Positions 43,427 through 53,698 of a DNA stretch of 64,000 nucleotides are shown in pieces. Positions within the stretch are counted from its first letter, which is position 1; the number at the start of each line of letters is the position of its first letter. Source of the stretch: Sclerotiophoma versabilis (taxonomy: Eukaryota > Ascomycota > Dothideomycetes > Pleosporales > Didymellaceae); contig JAAROD010000004.1 in the NCBI GenBank assembly GCA_012274445.1, forward strand, positions 2,108,001 to 2,172,000. The letters are read 5' to 3'. Both the position numbers and the translations under genes were made by a program. Under the pieces are notes generated by a model that was not told the origin of the DNA, did not search any database, and worked only from the letters and a program-made list of their open reading frames with translations.

Positions 43427-45430
43427 ATGGCCCCACATGCGTCGTCTGTACCGACCGGCCAATCGACTGGCATCAACGAATTTGCAAATGATGTCGCCGC
43501 GCAGATGGAAGGCTTTGCGCACGCTACAGACATTGCTGAGGAAGCCATTGCCCGCGATTTGGAAGAGGACGGTTCAGCTTCTGAACCCGAACATACCGAT
43601 GAAGACGACGAATCATCCTCTGGCTCGTCGACTATTCGCCAATATTCCATGATCAACTCCTATCGCCGGCCATCCTATGTCAACCCTGGACCTCGAGGCC
43701 TGGCCATTGGATCATCTAGTGTACCGGAAAGGACTTTTCTATCTACGTCGGCAAAGAAGCATAATTACTTGTCCAAGAAAGAGCGGGAAGCTGTGAGAGA
43801 AGAAGAGCGGAGTTTGCTCCGCGATAACAATCTGTTGCTGCCAAAGCACCCCCGATCTGGCAGTGTAGGACCTGCGACCAGGATAGGGCCCAAGACGTCG
43901 TTTTCAATCTCGCGAAAGCTTCGCAGCACCTCTGACGAAGAATCTGCCGACCATGGAGATGCATCAGAAGGCGATGCACTCCTCGGGGACCCTGGAGCCG
44001 ATCCGGAGCAACCGTACGGGGGTCTCGATACGCCCAAGACTCTTAACAAAAGGTGGAATGAAGCAGTCGCTGCGGGAAAGATCAATACAAGCTGGAAACG
44101 AGAAAGCAAAGTCTTGGCCAAGAGTTCAGCACCGATGATCTTGACCTTCTTGCTGCAATACAGTCTTCCCGTCGCCAGTATCTTCACAGTCGGCCACATT
44201 GGCAAGACCGAACTGGGCGCCGTATCCCTCGCGTCCATGACCGCCTCTATCACTGGCTACGCGGTCTACCAAGGTCTCGCAACCTCCCTCGACACCCTCT
44301 GCGCCCAAGCCTACGGCTCCGGCCGCCCGCACCTCGTAGGCCTGCAACTGCAGCGCATGCTCGCCTTCCTGCTGCTCATCACCATCCCCATCGCCATCAT
44401 CTGGGCCTTGGGCACCCAACTCCTCTCCCTTATCGTCCCCGAGCCCGAAACAGCGCGCCTCGCCGGTCTTTACCTCAGAGTGCTCATCTTCGGCGCGCCC
44501 GGCTACGCTGCTTTTGAGAGCGGAAAACGATTCGTCCAAGCCCAAGGCTTATTCAGCGTGAACATGTACATCCTGCTCATCTGCGCCCCGCTCAATGCTT
44601 TCCTCAACTGGCTGTTCGTCTGGCATCTGGGCTGGGGCTTTGTTGGCGCGCCGATCGCCGTGGCAATTACAGAGAACATTCTGCCTATCATGCTCTTCTT
44701 GTATGTCCGATTCATCGACGGATACCAGTGCTGGGGCGGCTTCGATCGCAGAGCCTTGAAGAATTGGACGCCGATGATCAAACTCGCGCTTCCAGGCCTG
44801 ACTATGGTCTTGGCAGAGTTTCTTGCCTTTGAAGTCCTTACCCTCTCATCCTCCTGGCTAGGTGAGAATGAGCTTGCTGCCCAGTCGGTGCTGGGATCTA
44901 TTACCGGCCTGACCTTTCAGATCCCGTTCCCGATGAGCGTCGCGGCATCGACCCGTATCGCCAACCTTATCGGCGCCACGCTTGCGGTGCCTGCGAAGAC
45001 GGCTGCCAAGGTCGCCGTTGTGGCCAGTATCATAGTTGGGTTTGGAAACCTGCTCCTCTTATCCTTGCTCAGGAACCAAATCCCCCGCCTCTTCACCCCC
45101 GATGAAGAAGTCATCGATCTTGTCGCCAAACTCCTCCCGCTGTGCGCCACGTTCCAGGTCTTCGACGCGGTATCGGCAAACTGTAATGGAATACTGCGTG
45201 GTCTAGGCAGGCAGGAGATTGGTGGATACGTAGGACTATTGGCATACTATGCGATTGGCATGCCAATCAGTTTCGGCACTGGATTCGGTGCCGGGTGGGG
45301 CCTGTATGGGCTTTGGGTGGGCCCAGCAGTCGCGCTGGGCGTCGTGAGTTTGATTGAGAGCATCTTCATCTACAGGACGAGTTGGGAGAAGGCGGTAGAG
45401 GCGGCCAAAATGAGAAACGCCGCCAACTAG
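43427..45430 (+). CDS. MATE-family efflux transporter
   Basis: Multidrug and toxic-compound extrusion transporter, an H+- or Na+-coupled antiporter with twelve helices; yeast Erc1-like fungal branch. Single exon, 667 residues. A long hydrophilic N-terminus (about 225 residues) is acidic and Ser-rich (LEEDGSASEPEHTDEDDESS), typical of fungal members and likely cytosolic and regulatory. The membrane part opens with SSAPMILTFLLQYSLPVASI, FTVGHIGKTELGAVSLASMT and GYAVYQGLATSLDTLCAQAY-GSG, the family signature; the second half has WLGENELAAQSVLGSI, FPMSVAASTRIANLIGA and CNGILRGLGRQEIGGYV. The start is the first ATG. Confidence 0.95.
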   Translation: MAPHASSVPTGQSTGINEFANDVAAQMEGFAHATDIAEEAIARDLEEDGSASEPEHTDEDDESSSGSSTIRQYSMINSYRRPSYVNPGPRGLAIGSSSVPERTFLSTSAKKHNYLSKKEREAVREEERSLLRDNNLLLPKHPRSGSVGPATRIGPKTSFSISRKLRSTSDEESADHGDASEGDALLGDPGADPEQPYGGLDTPKTLNKRWNEAVAAGKINTSWKRESKVLAKSSAPMILTFLLQYSLPVASIFTVGHIGKTELGAVSLASMTASITGYAVYQGLATSLDTLCAQAYGSGRPHLVGLQLQRMLAFLLLITIPIAIIWALGTQLLSLIVPEPETARLAGLYLRVLIFGAPGYAAFESGKRFVQAQGLFSVNMYILLICAPLNAFLNWLFVWHLGWGFVGAPIAVAITENILPIMLFLYVRFIDGYQCWGGFDRRALKNWTPMIKLALPGLTMVLAEFLAFEVLTLSSSWLGENELAAQSVLGSITGLTFQIPFPMSVAASTRIANLIGATLAVPAKTAAKVAVVASIIVGFGNLLLLSLLRNQIPRLFTPDEEVIDLVAKLLPLCATFQVFDAVSANCNGILRGLGRQEIGGYVGLLAYYAIGMPISFGTGFGAGWGLYGLWVGPAVALGVVSLIESIFIYRTSWEKAVEAAKMRNAAN

Positions 45431-45483
45431 CTGCGGCACCTCCACCATAGCTATCCTACCTCAATCAAATACATATCCACTTA

Positions 45484-45485
<2 letters not shown>

Positions 45486-45518
<33 letters not shown>
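45486..45518. repeat. (CA)n microsatellite
   Basis: 33 nt of uninterrupted CA dinucleotides about 55 bp after the MATE stop codon. Confidence 0.95.
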
Positions 45519-45520
<2 letters not shown>

Positions 45521-45681
45521 GCTTCTTCTTGACTGCTCGATATAGATAGTGCCCACTCTTACTACAGCCCTAGCTTTCCGTCTTAGACCGCTCGGAAACG
45601 CGCGTGCCACCATCTTCCCACACGCGCCATCAACCGCATTACAACGCACTCTACACAGCAGAGACAGAAACATGTTCCCCC

Positions 45682-45733
45682 AAAAGAAGAAGAAGAAGAA
45701 GAAGAAGAAGAAGAAGAAGAAGAAGAAGAAAAA
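45682..45733. repeat. (AAG)n microsatellite
   Basis: About 17 AAG triplets in a row, purine-only on the plus strand, so able in principle to form triplex DNA. It produces Lys/Arg/Glu homopolymer frames with no support as genes. Confidence 0.93.
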
Positions 45734-45870
45734 GATTATTTTTTGCAGCCATGGAGTATACAGCACCTCCATCCTCAAAAACCCGTACACAACACACAAC
45801 CGCCTGACATGAATGCCACACGCGACGAGTTTCCAACACGATACTTTGGATATGGACATGGATATGGACC

Positions 45871-45897
45871 TCACTCACTCACTCACTCACTCACTCC
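45871..45897. repeat. (ACTC)n microsatellite
   Basis: About six and a half CACT/ACTC tetranucleotides, preceded by TATGGA repeats. Confidence 0.9.
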
Positions 45898-46280
45898 ATA
45901 ACCTTCACATAAACATCCTTGATATACTCGTCCTGCTCATACTGTCCTTGTTGGTTTCTTCTCTACACATGGCGTTGCTTGGATGCTTTGCTTTGCCAGA
46001 TAATACTACGCGTCAGTCTACTCGTCAGTTTACGCGTTAGATACATACTCACCCGGGTGTCTGGTGTGGGATCGTGCAGGATCCGTAGGTAAGTTGGTGT
46101 AGACATTTACACTACACGGCTTTCAGGCTTACCGCTTGATGTCAAGTATGAAGGAGATGCGAGAGACGTCTGTTGGAATCGGAGTGGTTCAATGTTTTTT
46201 TTTGGCTGCAATGGGGTAAGATCTACTGTTATTAATGGAAATGGAATGCGAACTTGTCAAGGTTGGAGTGAGTCAACCAC

Positions 46281-49200
46281 CTAACTCTCCTTCTCGGCTT
46301 CCGTCTTCTCCTCTCCGACGACCATCTCCTTTGTTTCCCCCTGAGGCTCCACGGCCACGTCCTTGGGCCGCTCATCCTTGCTCCTCCTCCTCTCGTCCCT
46401 GCTCTTCTTCGGCTTTTCCACTTCTTCCGGGAATATTTCCTTGAACAGGTCTGGCTGGAACCTGTTGATCCTCTTCCAGGTCTCGTTCCACAACTGCTCT
46501 TTCTCCGGCTCCTCATCCGGCGGGACAAGATAACCGCCATTCGACAGCACGAGCAACATGTTCTTCAAGTTCTCGCCAACCGCTTCTTCCATGTCACTCT
46601 GCCCGCTGTTGACCAGGCGGTCCATGATGGTTATGATCTTCAACCAAAGATCAAGGAATTCCTTGTCGGCCTCGACTTCGCTCAGCAAAACTAGGTAATG
46701 CAGGAACACTTTCGATAGCAGTGTGGCGGCGCGGACACGGGTTTCGCTCATACCGAGGGGGTCGGACTGGTAGACCTCGGGCTTCAAGAGCTGTGTGATG
46801 AGGGGCATGAGGATGGAGGAGAAGATTGCCGTCCATTCTTTGTGGTCGGGAGATGCGAGGTCTGAGGAGAGGAGGGTACGCTGAATGGATGAGAAGGCGT
46901 TGGAGCGGATTTCGCGGCATGGGTTGAGGCATTGGTGTGCAAGGGTTTTGAGGATGGGAGACCAGTATGCTGTCCATGCTGTGTTGTGTTAGTCTCAGAC
47001 TTTTTGTGATTGCAATGTTGTAGGTGTTATAGTTTACCTTCGGTGGTCTCCAGATGCGAGTGCTCGATAAACGCCGGGACCTTTGTCGATAACTGGAAGA
47101 CGATTGTCATAGCCTTGCTGCCGCGTACAACAACTTCTGTGCTCTCCGGCTTCTTAAGCTTCTGGCCCTTTCCACGTCGAGCAGCCTGGTCATGGAGCTG
47201 TTCCTCGCGCGCACCAACCTGCGCTTGTGTAGCAAACTCGTTGAGCAGCGCAATGGTAGCTTCGTAGTTGTCTGCGGTAATACAGGGTTGAGGAGAAGTA
47301 GTGAGGTCTTCGACAAGCTGGAAGACGTCACCAGCTGCTTCTGGCACTCCACACAGTCGGCTCAATATGGTCCAGAAGTCTGGTGAGCCTGCCAGTTCAC
47401 TGCGAAGAGCGACTGGGCCCTTGCAGCATTCTGACAAGCCGTGGAGGAGCGGCTGCGAGCATTCCTTGAGCAAGGCTTCGTCGAAGCTTGAGAACGTGTG
47501 CAAAAGCACTGGGGCACGGATGAAGTCGTAGTCGTTGCTTGCCTTGAGAAGTCCAAGGAGGTAGTAAACCGACCGTGCGATGACGACTGGATGATGCTTT
47601 GATGCATCACGAATAACACTAGATAGAGCATCTGTGACGTCCTTTGCAAGCTCTCTGACGGTCTCTTCATCACGCTGTGCAAGCACGGTCGCTAGTTCGA
47701 GAACGAAGACAAGACTTGGATCGTAGACCGGACCTTTACCCTTCGCCTTGTTACCATTTGGTCGAGGCGCTTGGCCAGGAACCTCTGGCTTGACCACTAT
47801 CACCCTTGGCTCACCATCTTCTGGGATATGCTCAAGCAGTGATTGGAGCAGTGAACGCAGCGCTTCAACGGGTAGCTGACTGATGTTTGCGAGTATGTCT
47901 TCGAAGTGGCATTCTTTGACCGTGTCCACTGTGCAAAGTGTGTACTCAATTTCCTGGTCTGAGGGCTCCGGTGGCTCGTCGTTGGCAAAGCTGGACACAT
48001 AGGACGTGAAAGCTGAAAAAATACCTGCATCAGCAGGGCGTTCGGCTCGATCGATGACCTGCGCAGGGTTCTGAAGCGGTATCGGAGGTAATGCGAGCGT
48101 CTTCTGAAACGAGAGGAAGTATGGTGGGATGAGTGAGTTGATAAACAGATTGATCATGATGCGGATGAGGTGATTCCACCCATCTCGTATGCCCGCTTCA
48201 TTACCCTTGATGACTTGGAACAAAACAACAGTTGCCAATTGTGCTCGGCCGTCTCGGCCGAAGCGCACGGCGGTCTCACTGACCATGACACTCTTCTTGT
48301 CGGCCTGTACTTCAGTGTTGAGTGACGTGCTGGGTGGCACATCTGGCGCCAATGTGCTGATGTAGGCAAGGCTCGAGATAATACGGTCCAGTGCGTCGCT
48401 CAAGCCATACTTCGCAGCTATTTGAGCGCATTGATCGAAGCCTAACACAACACGCGAGAAAACAGCATCATCCGTTGCGGACATGAAGACGTACGACAAC
48501 GTGGCCACAATTGGCTTCCATGTCGCCGCGAACATGTCGGCGTCAAAGATGTTCGTATCGCAGATGACCAGGTTGGAGGTCGACTGGACCTTGACCAGTA
48601 GCTCCTTCCAGGCATGGTCGTAGGCATTCCGGTCATTGTGCTCTTCCGGAAGAATGATCTCACGCGTCTTGATTGAGTCATAGATGGCCTGAAGATATTC
48701 AGGATCGAAATTCTTGCCGTCGTTGACACCACGAAGGTTCTTGGCAAAATCCTCTAACTTCATGCGCTTATCGCCTTTAACGTTAGGGTTGTGCTGATCA
48801 GTGTTCAACATGATTACAGCATAGGTGAGCACGAAGATTACGTCTTTGTTGGCGATTTCCTGTGGCTGTGCTGCGTTGTAGTATTCCTCGGAGAAATCTG
48901 TAATGATTCTCTCGATGAGCGCCGACTCACCAGGAAGACGGAAGGTGTGCAGGAGTAACCTTAACGCTTCGTCAAGACGCAGCCCACGGAAGTCGAAAAG
49001 CTTCATGAACGCTTTGAGTATAGGTTCGTTGTCACGCTTAGAGAGGAACTCTCCTAACACCTTTTTGTCGACTCGAGTTGTGCCCTTGGCAAACTCGGCG
49101 ATGGCCTTTGGATCGTCTGGATCAGAGATGATGCCTTGCGATACTAGGAACGCGATACCAGCCTTCGGCTTCTCGTTAAACTTCGTCGCTCCGCGAATGA

Positions 49201-51138
49201 TGATCTTCTTCCGTAATCGCTGCTCACGCAGTGCTTCAGGACTCGGGAACCCTTCGGTAACAGGATCATCATCTAGGCGATCCGCTATTGACTGTACGAA
49301 TCCCAGTAATGCATCTAAACATAGTGGAGGTACATTGACTGTGCTCCATGTCGCCGAGTCAGGGAATGCGTTACGCGAAAGCAGACCAACAATATCCATG
49401 CAGACATCGCCACGGTCAGTTTCGCAATCGTAGTTGACGAACAGCTCAGCCATGAACGAAGGTATCCGTACAAGACCACCAAGGTTTTCGACCATGGCTT
49501 CCCTAGCATCAGGCTTCCGAGCGCCGCCCTCCAGGCCGAGCTGCCGTCTATCTTTGACAGGTACTGGCGTTGACCGGCCGCTACTGGGTGCTTGTAGTGG
49601 TGAAGATTTGATCAAACTTGGGGCTTGCGGCACACCCTCATATAGAGACTGGTCGATGCCGGGTTCCAGGGGTATCTCAACTCGCGGGAACAAGCATGCG
49701 ACAACATAGGAAAGGTAGAGTTCCTGCTGCAGCTTGAGCACATTTCTGCAAGTAGCAAGCAAAGTTCCTGCCACGCGAAGCGACTCGTTCAGAACAGCCA
49801 TGTTGTCCGACCTGACGAGCTGGAACAGGTGTCGGCAGAGTGTATCCTTTGCCAGATTTGCAAGACTTGGGTGACTTGCTATTGAGGGTCCAGCAACTTC
49901 GAGCGCAACATCTACGATGCGTAGCGCCATCACGCGCATGGTATCGGTGTGCTGGCGGTCATGCGGATCCAACAAATCGACTAGCACCCTGAAAAGCTCC
50001 CGTATGGACGGTAACGAATATGGCCTGATCTCAGCGGGTGGTTGTTCGCCTTCAGCTGTTGCAGGTAGATCGAGTGTACTGGTTGCTGGGTTGGCTATAT
50101 CCTCACGGTCCTCTTGGCCTCCCTCAGAGTTGCCGGGTTGCTGAGGTGATTCAACCTTCGACTGCGCAACGTCGCCCTGGCCGTTCGCAGATGGATCCAT
50201 CTTCAGGCCGTCTGGCTCGTTCTGCCCTTCCAGCTCTTCGTCCAGCGCATCAAGCTCCTCTGGTGACTCGATCTCCAGTGTCTTCAGCCTGCGGAATATG
50301 ACCTGACACATAGACACCATCGCAATCTCTGCGGAACGGCGAAGTAGCTCGGAGAGCCTTGCCTGACAGCACATGCTCAGTCCTGTCTCCATCATTTCGC
50401 AGACACTCTCGTCACCCAGAACTTGTCCGCCCGGCCCGGAGATCATACCTTCCATGAGCTTCAAGATACGGAGGAGCACGATCTCGTCGGCGGCCGAGTC
50501 ACTCGCTTCGAAGCGGCAATGGGTGATGGCAGAGGAGAGCTGCTGCATAGCTTCTGGCAACCGGGGCGAGTCATGTCCAATGACGCCGTAGGAGAGGAAC
50601 TTTGTGATAGCGATGAGAGCGAGCGAGGTGATTGGCGCAGACGTGGACGAAGAGCGAATGACTTGGAGGAAAGGATGCAGCATCGAGGGGGTATCGAAGG
50701 TCCGAATGTCTGCTGCAGCATTAGCACGGTTCTGAGCAGCGTTCGACTATTGTTGCCACCTTTACAGCCCTTCAGATCATTTCTGAGGCGCGCAAATGCA
50801 GACATTAGAGGGTTGTCCTGCAAACTTTTCCCCTTCTTCCCTCGTAGGCCCCATCTGCTGGGTACGGCTTCCTCCTGCTCTCCACCGCTGATTATCCCCT
50901 GTCCTGTACGGTCGCGCCGTTGGACAGCAGGTGTCTTGTTCGATGACCCGCCCAGAATTGCTGCGACTGATGAATGCGCCCAGCGGGCGTGCTTTCGCAT
51001 GGCAGAGGTGACTGTGATACATTCTGTGACCACGAGCGCTACCGGGTTGACTGCGACGGTAATGGGTCGAGGATCTAGGCTCGCGGGCGCATTCTGGTAA
51101 AGGGTAGTGGCATCGAAGTCGCTGCCTTCGCTCGACAT
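46281..51138 (-). CDS. Arf guanine-nucleotide exchange factor, Gea/GBF1 type (Sec7 domain)
   Basis: Large Golgi ARF-GEF that activates Arf1 to recruit COPI coats. Three exons, roughly 1,580 residues, normal for Gea1/2-GBF1. Intron 1 joins LRNDLKGCK to DIRTFDTPSMLHPFLQVIRS; intron 2, near the 3' end, joins HLETTE to AWTAYWSPILKTLAHQC. The dimerisation/DCB-HUS region covers the first half, with an acidic insertion (ELDALDEELEGQNE). The Sec7 domain begins VSQGIISDPDDPKAIAEFAK; FRLPGESALIERII holds the catalytic glutamate finger, and VLTYAVIMLNTDQHNPNVKG is the Arf-binding groove. HDS domains follow. The C-terminus is Lys/Glu-rich and poorly conserved. The Tyr and Asp of the YAVIMLNTD groove match brefeldin-A-sensitive relatives. 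Confidence 0.95.
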
Positions 51139-52018
51139 TGCGAAGTTCTATGTGAATTCGTGCGTATAACGCGACAGGGGCGTAGTGGGCGCGACGTGTA
51201 CGTAGTGATAGTAAGTGGGGAGATAGCTACATGTCCCGTTCAGAAAGCTCGGAAGAGAACACGCATCGCTCGTCGCACGGTTGCCTGTGTCTGTGGAGAT
51301 ATATGCAACGTTGGGAATTGCACGTGTCTTGTCTGGACACGTCAAGCAGAAGTAGCAGGCATCAGTGTTGCTCGGCACAATTCGAGGTGCACTTGACATC
51401 GAAGCTCACGCCAAGCTCGGAGGTCTCCAACGCTCTCCGCAAAGGCCAGGTTGTCCGCGGCTGAGCCTCGAGCATCGTCGCCGACAAAGTTGCAAACAGT
51501 CCAAGTGTTTCAAGACGGGTGATATTGTTACAAACGCACCGCTCAGGTCCTACTGTTGAGCTTAGAATGCCCCAGATGCGGCAATTGTCTAGTGTATATA
51601 AAACATGGAAGTGGGAAGAAAATCCGTCATCAACACCAGATGCTCTAAACCCCCCAACGCAACCAGCTTGCCGAGTCGTCTACGAAGCCAAAGTGCAACA
51701 AGGATCGCCTGCTGTGCCTACTCGCATATTGCAGTCGTGATGATGTAGTAACGAAGAACAGAAGATGGGAGGTTGACCAACAACGCAGATGTCTATGTAG
51801 TCCAACCAGATTCATGACGGTCGTTGTTGCCTGGGCAGCACCTACTCAGGCCATGCGTAGCGTGCAATAGGCCTTCAAAGATGTCGTCTCGCAGGCAGAA
51901 AGATGATACGGAGCAGAGCTAAGCAGCTCTGATGTCCGCAGCTTCTAGAGAGTGCTTCTACCATCCATTAGATGCCTTTTGCGCCTCACAATACAGTATA
52001 ACGACGTACATTCGGCTT
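51139..52018. other. intergenic, Gea promoter
   Basis: About 880 bp between the start of Gea and the stop of Anp1, both minus. A TATATAAA lies near 51594 on plus, followed by a 47-codon frame of no family; not called. Confidence 0.5.
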
Positions 52019-53698
52019 TTAGGATCCCTCCTTCTTTTCCTCCTTCTTCTCCTCCTTCTTCTCCTCCTTCTTCCCCTCCTTCTTCTCCTCCTTCTTCTTC
52101 TCCTCTGTGTTCTCAGCTTTGGTGCCATCCTTTTCGGCCTGTTCCTTCTCAGCGCGAGCCTTCTCTTCGTTCTTAGCCTTCTGGACGAGGTCCTGAACCT
52201 CAGACTTCTCCTTCTCCCATTCAGATGATTTGGTATCGAACGTCGCGTGCATCTTCTCCTCTTTCTCTTTCTTCGCCTTCTCTTCTTCCTCCTTCTTCTT
52301 GCGCTCTTTTTCCATCTCTTCCATGTGTCGAATATCGTCGACACTAGGCTCGTAAAGATGCCAAATTGTGTAGTGAGGCAGACCGACGACGGAGAACTTC
52401 ATGCGCTTGGCCATCTATCATGGCGTTAGTCTCTTATGCCATCTGGATAATATTTCGCGACGTACCTTGCCGAACCCTTCAGTCTCAGCGTGCTTCTCGA
52501 AACTGAAAGCAGGGAAGTGGACACCGGAGCGGAAGACCTTCGCCTTGGCCAGAATACTGACACCACCAACACCATCAATCTCCATTTCCATGTCTGGGTC
52601 ACCGTAGGGGTCGCGGAGGTAAGCCAAATGTGGTCTCCAGGTAGCGTACTCTGCGTATCCTTCAACGATGACAGCATCTTCATCGAGGGTGTCGGCGAGC
52701 GCAAGGGCGGTCTCAGATTCTTGCCAGGAGTTCAGATCGTAGGGCTGCTCTCCACCGAGCCAGTCAGGAAGCGGGCGCCAGACATCTGTTTAGATATGTT
52801 AGTCATCGCCCAACTCTGTAGAAGGATTCGAGCTTACTTGGTACAATGACGTCCTTGTTGTGTCGCATAAGATCCTCAAGAATAGTGAATGGCGCTGTTT
52901 CGACATCGACGTCTCTCCAGTACACCCAGCTATGAGTAGGTCGCAGAGCTGCACTGAGAAGCCAGTTGCGCGCCTGGGCCATCGACTTACGACGGCCAGC
53001 CTGCGCTGCGAAACCGTGACGTGACTCGACATCCTGGTTGACCTTCTGTCCAAAATCCTTCTCCATAACCGAGATCTCTCCAAAAGTCTTCTTGGGGTCC
53101 GGGTTGGCTTGCAGCTCCTCTAGCTTCTCTGTCAACAGCGCGATAGTGTTGTCCTTGGAGTCTCCAACGAGGAACGCGAGATCGATAAGGTTATGCGGAT
53201 ATGTCAAGTTTTGCAGATGGCTGAAGAACATTGGCAAATGCGGCGACGCATCTCGAAGAGGAGCGCAGATCAGTATCCTCTCCTCCCTCTCCCACCCTCG
53301 TGCAGTACCTTGTACATTGTTGAGGTCGTAGTATCGCACAGTCTCGAGTTGCGAATCCTCGCTCGAGCTCAGGTAGCTAAGAGGACCGGAGCCTAGGTTC
53401 GGTCGCAGATCGGGGAAGATGAAGTAGAATGCCGTGAGGAAGAGCGAGCCTACAAGTAGCAGGCGCTGAATTAGTTGCCTCCGCCGCCTAAGCGCTGGTT
53501 GTGACCGAGGCTGAAATCTGCAGTAGCACTGGTGGTTAGCATCTGCTTTCCAGGATTTGTCGTCGTATAAGATGGAGGGTAGAGGCGATGGGAGTGCTGC
53601 GCTGAGCATTGCGGCGGCTGAACGTACTTGTGAGGTTGAATTGAAAAGGTGCTTCCTTGCGAAGGATAAGCCCCGTTCGAGTATGCATGGCGATGCAT
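52019..53698 (-). CDS. ANP1: mannan polymerase II subunit Anp1 (GT62, Mnn9/Anp1/Van1 family)
   Basis: Type II Golgi membrane alpha-1,6-mannosyltransferase subunit that extends the mannan backbone of N-glycans. Four exons. The chosen start at 53698 (MHRHAYSNGAYPSQGSTFSI) reaches a short N-terminus before a single membrane anchor (LIQRLLLVGSLFLTAFYFIF). The GT62 domain matches yeast Anp1 closely: YYDLNNVQGTARGWEREERI, CAPLRDASPHLPMFFSHLQN, MEKDFGQKV, RHGFAAQAGRRKSMAQARNW, HSWVYWRDVDVETAPFTILE (the DVD metal motif) and, after splicing, VIVPNVWRPLPDWLGGEQPY, then DEDAVIVEGYAEYATWRPHL and FPAFSFEKHAETEGFGK. The C-terminus ends in a long Lys/Glu repeat (KKEEKKEEKKEEKKEGS). An ATG inside intron 1 (53609) would give another N-terminus if that intron is retained. 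Confidence 0.94.

Larger units (their letters stand above)
45431..46280. other. convergent intergenic region with several short tandem repeats
   Basis: 850 bp between the stop codons of MATE (plus) and Gea (minus). It holds (AC)n at 45486-45518, (AAG)n at about 45682-45733 and (ACTC)n at about 45871-45897, and near 45847 short TATGGACATGGA-type repeats. No gene is seen. Confidence 0.6.
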
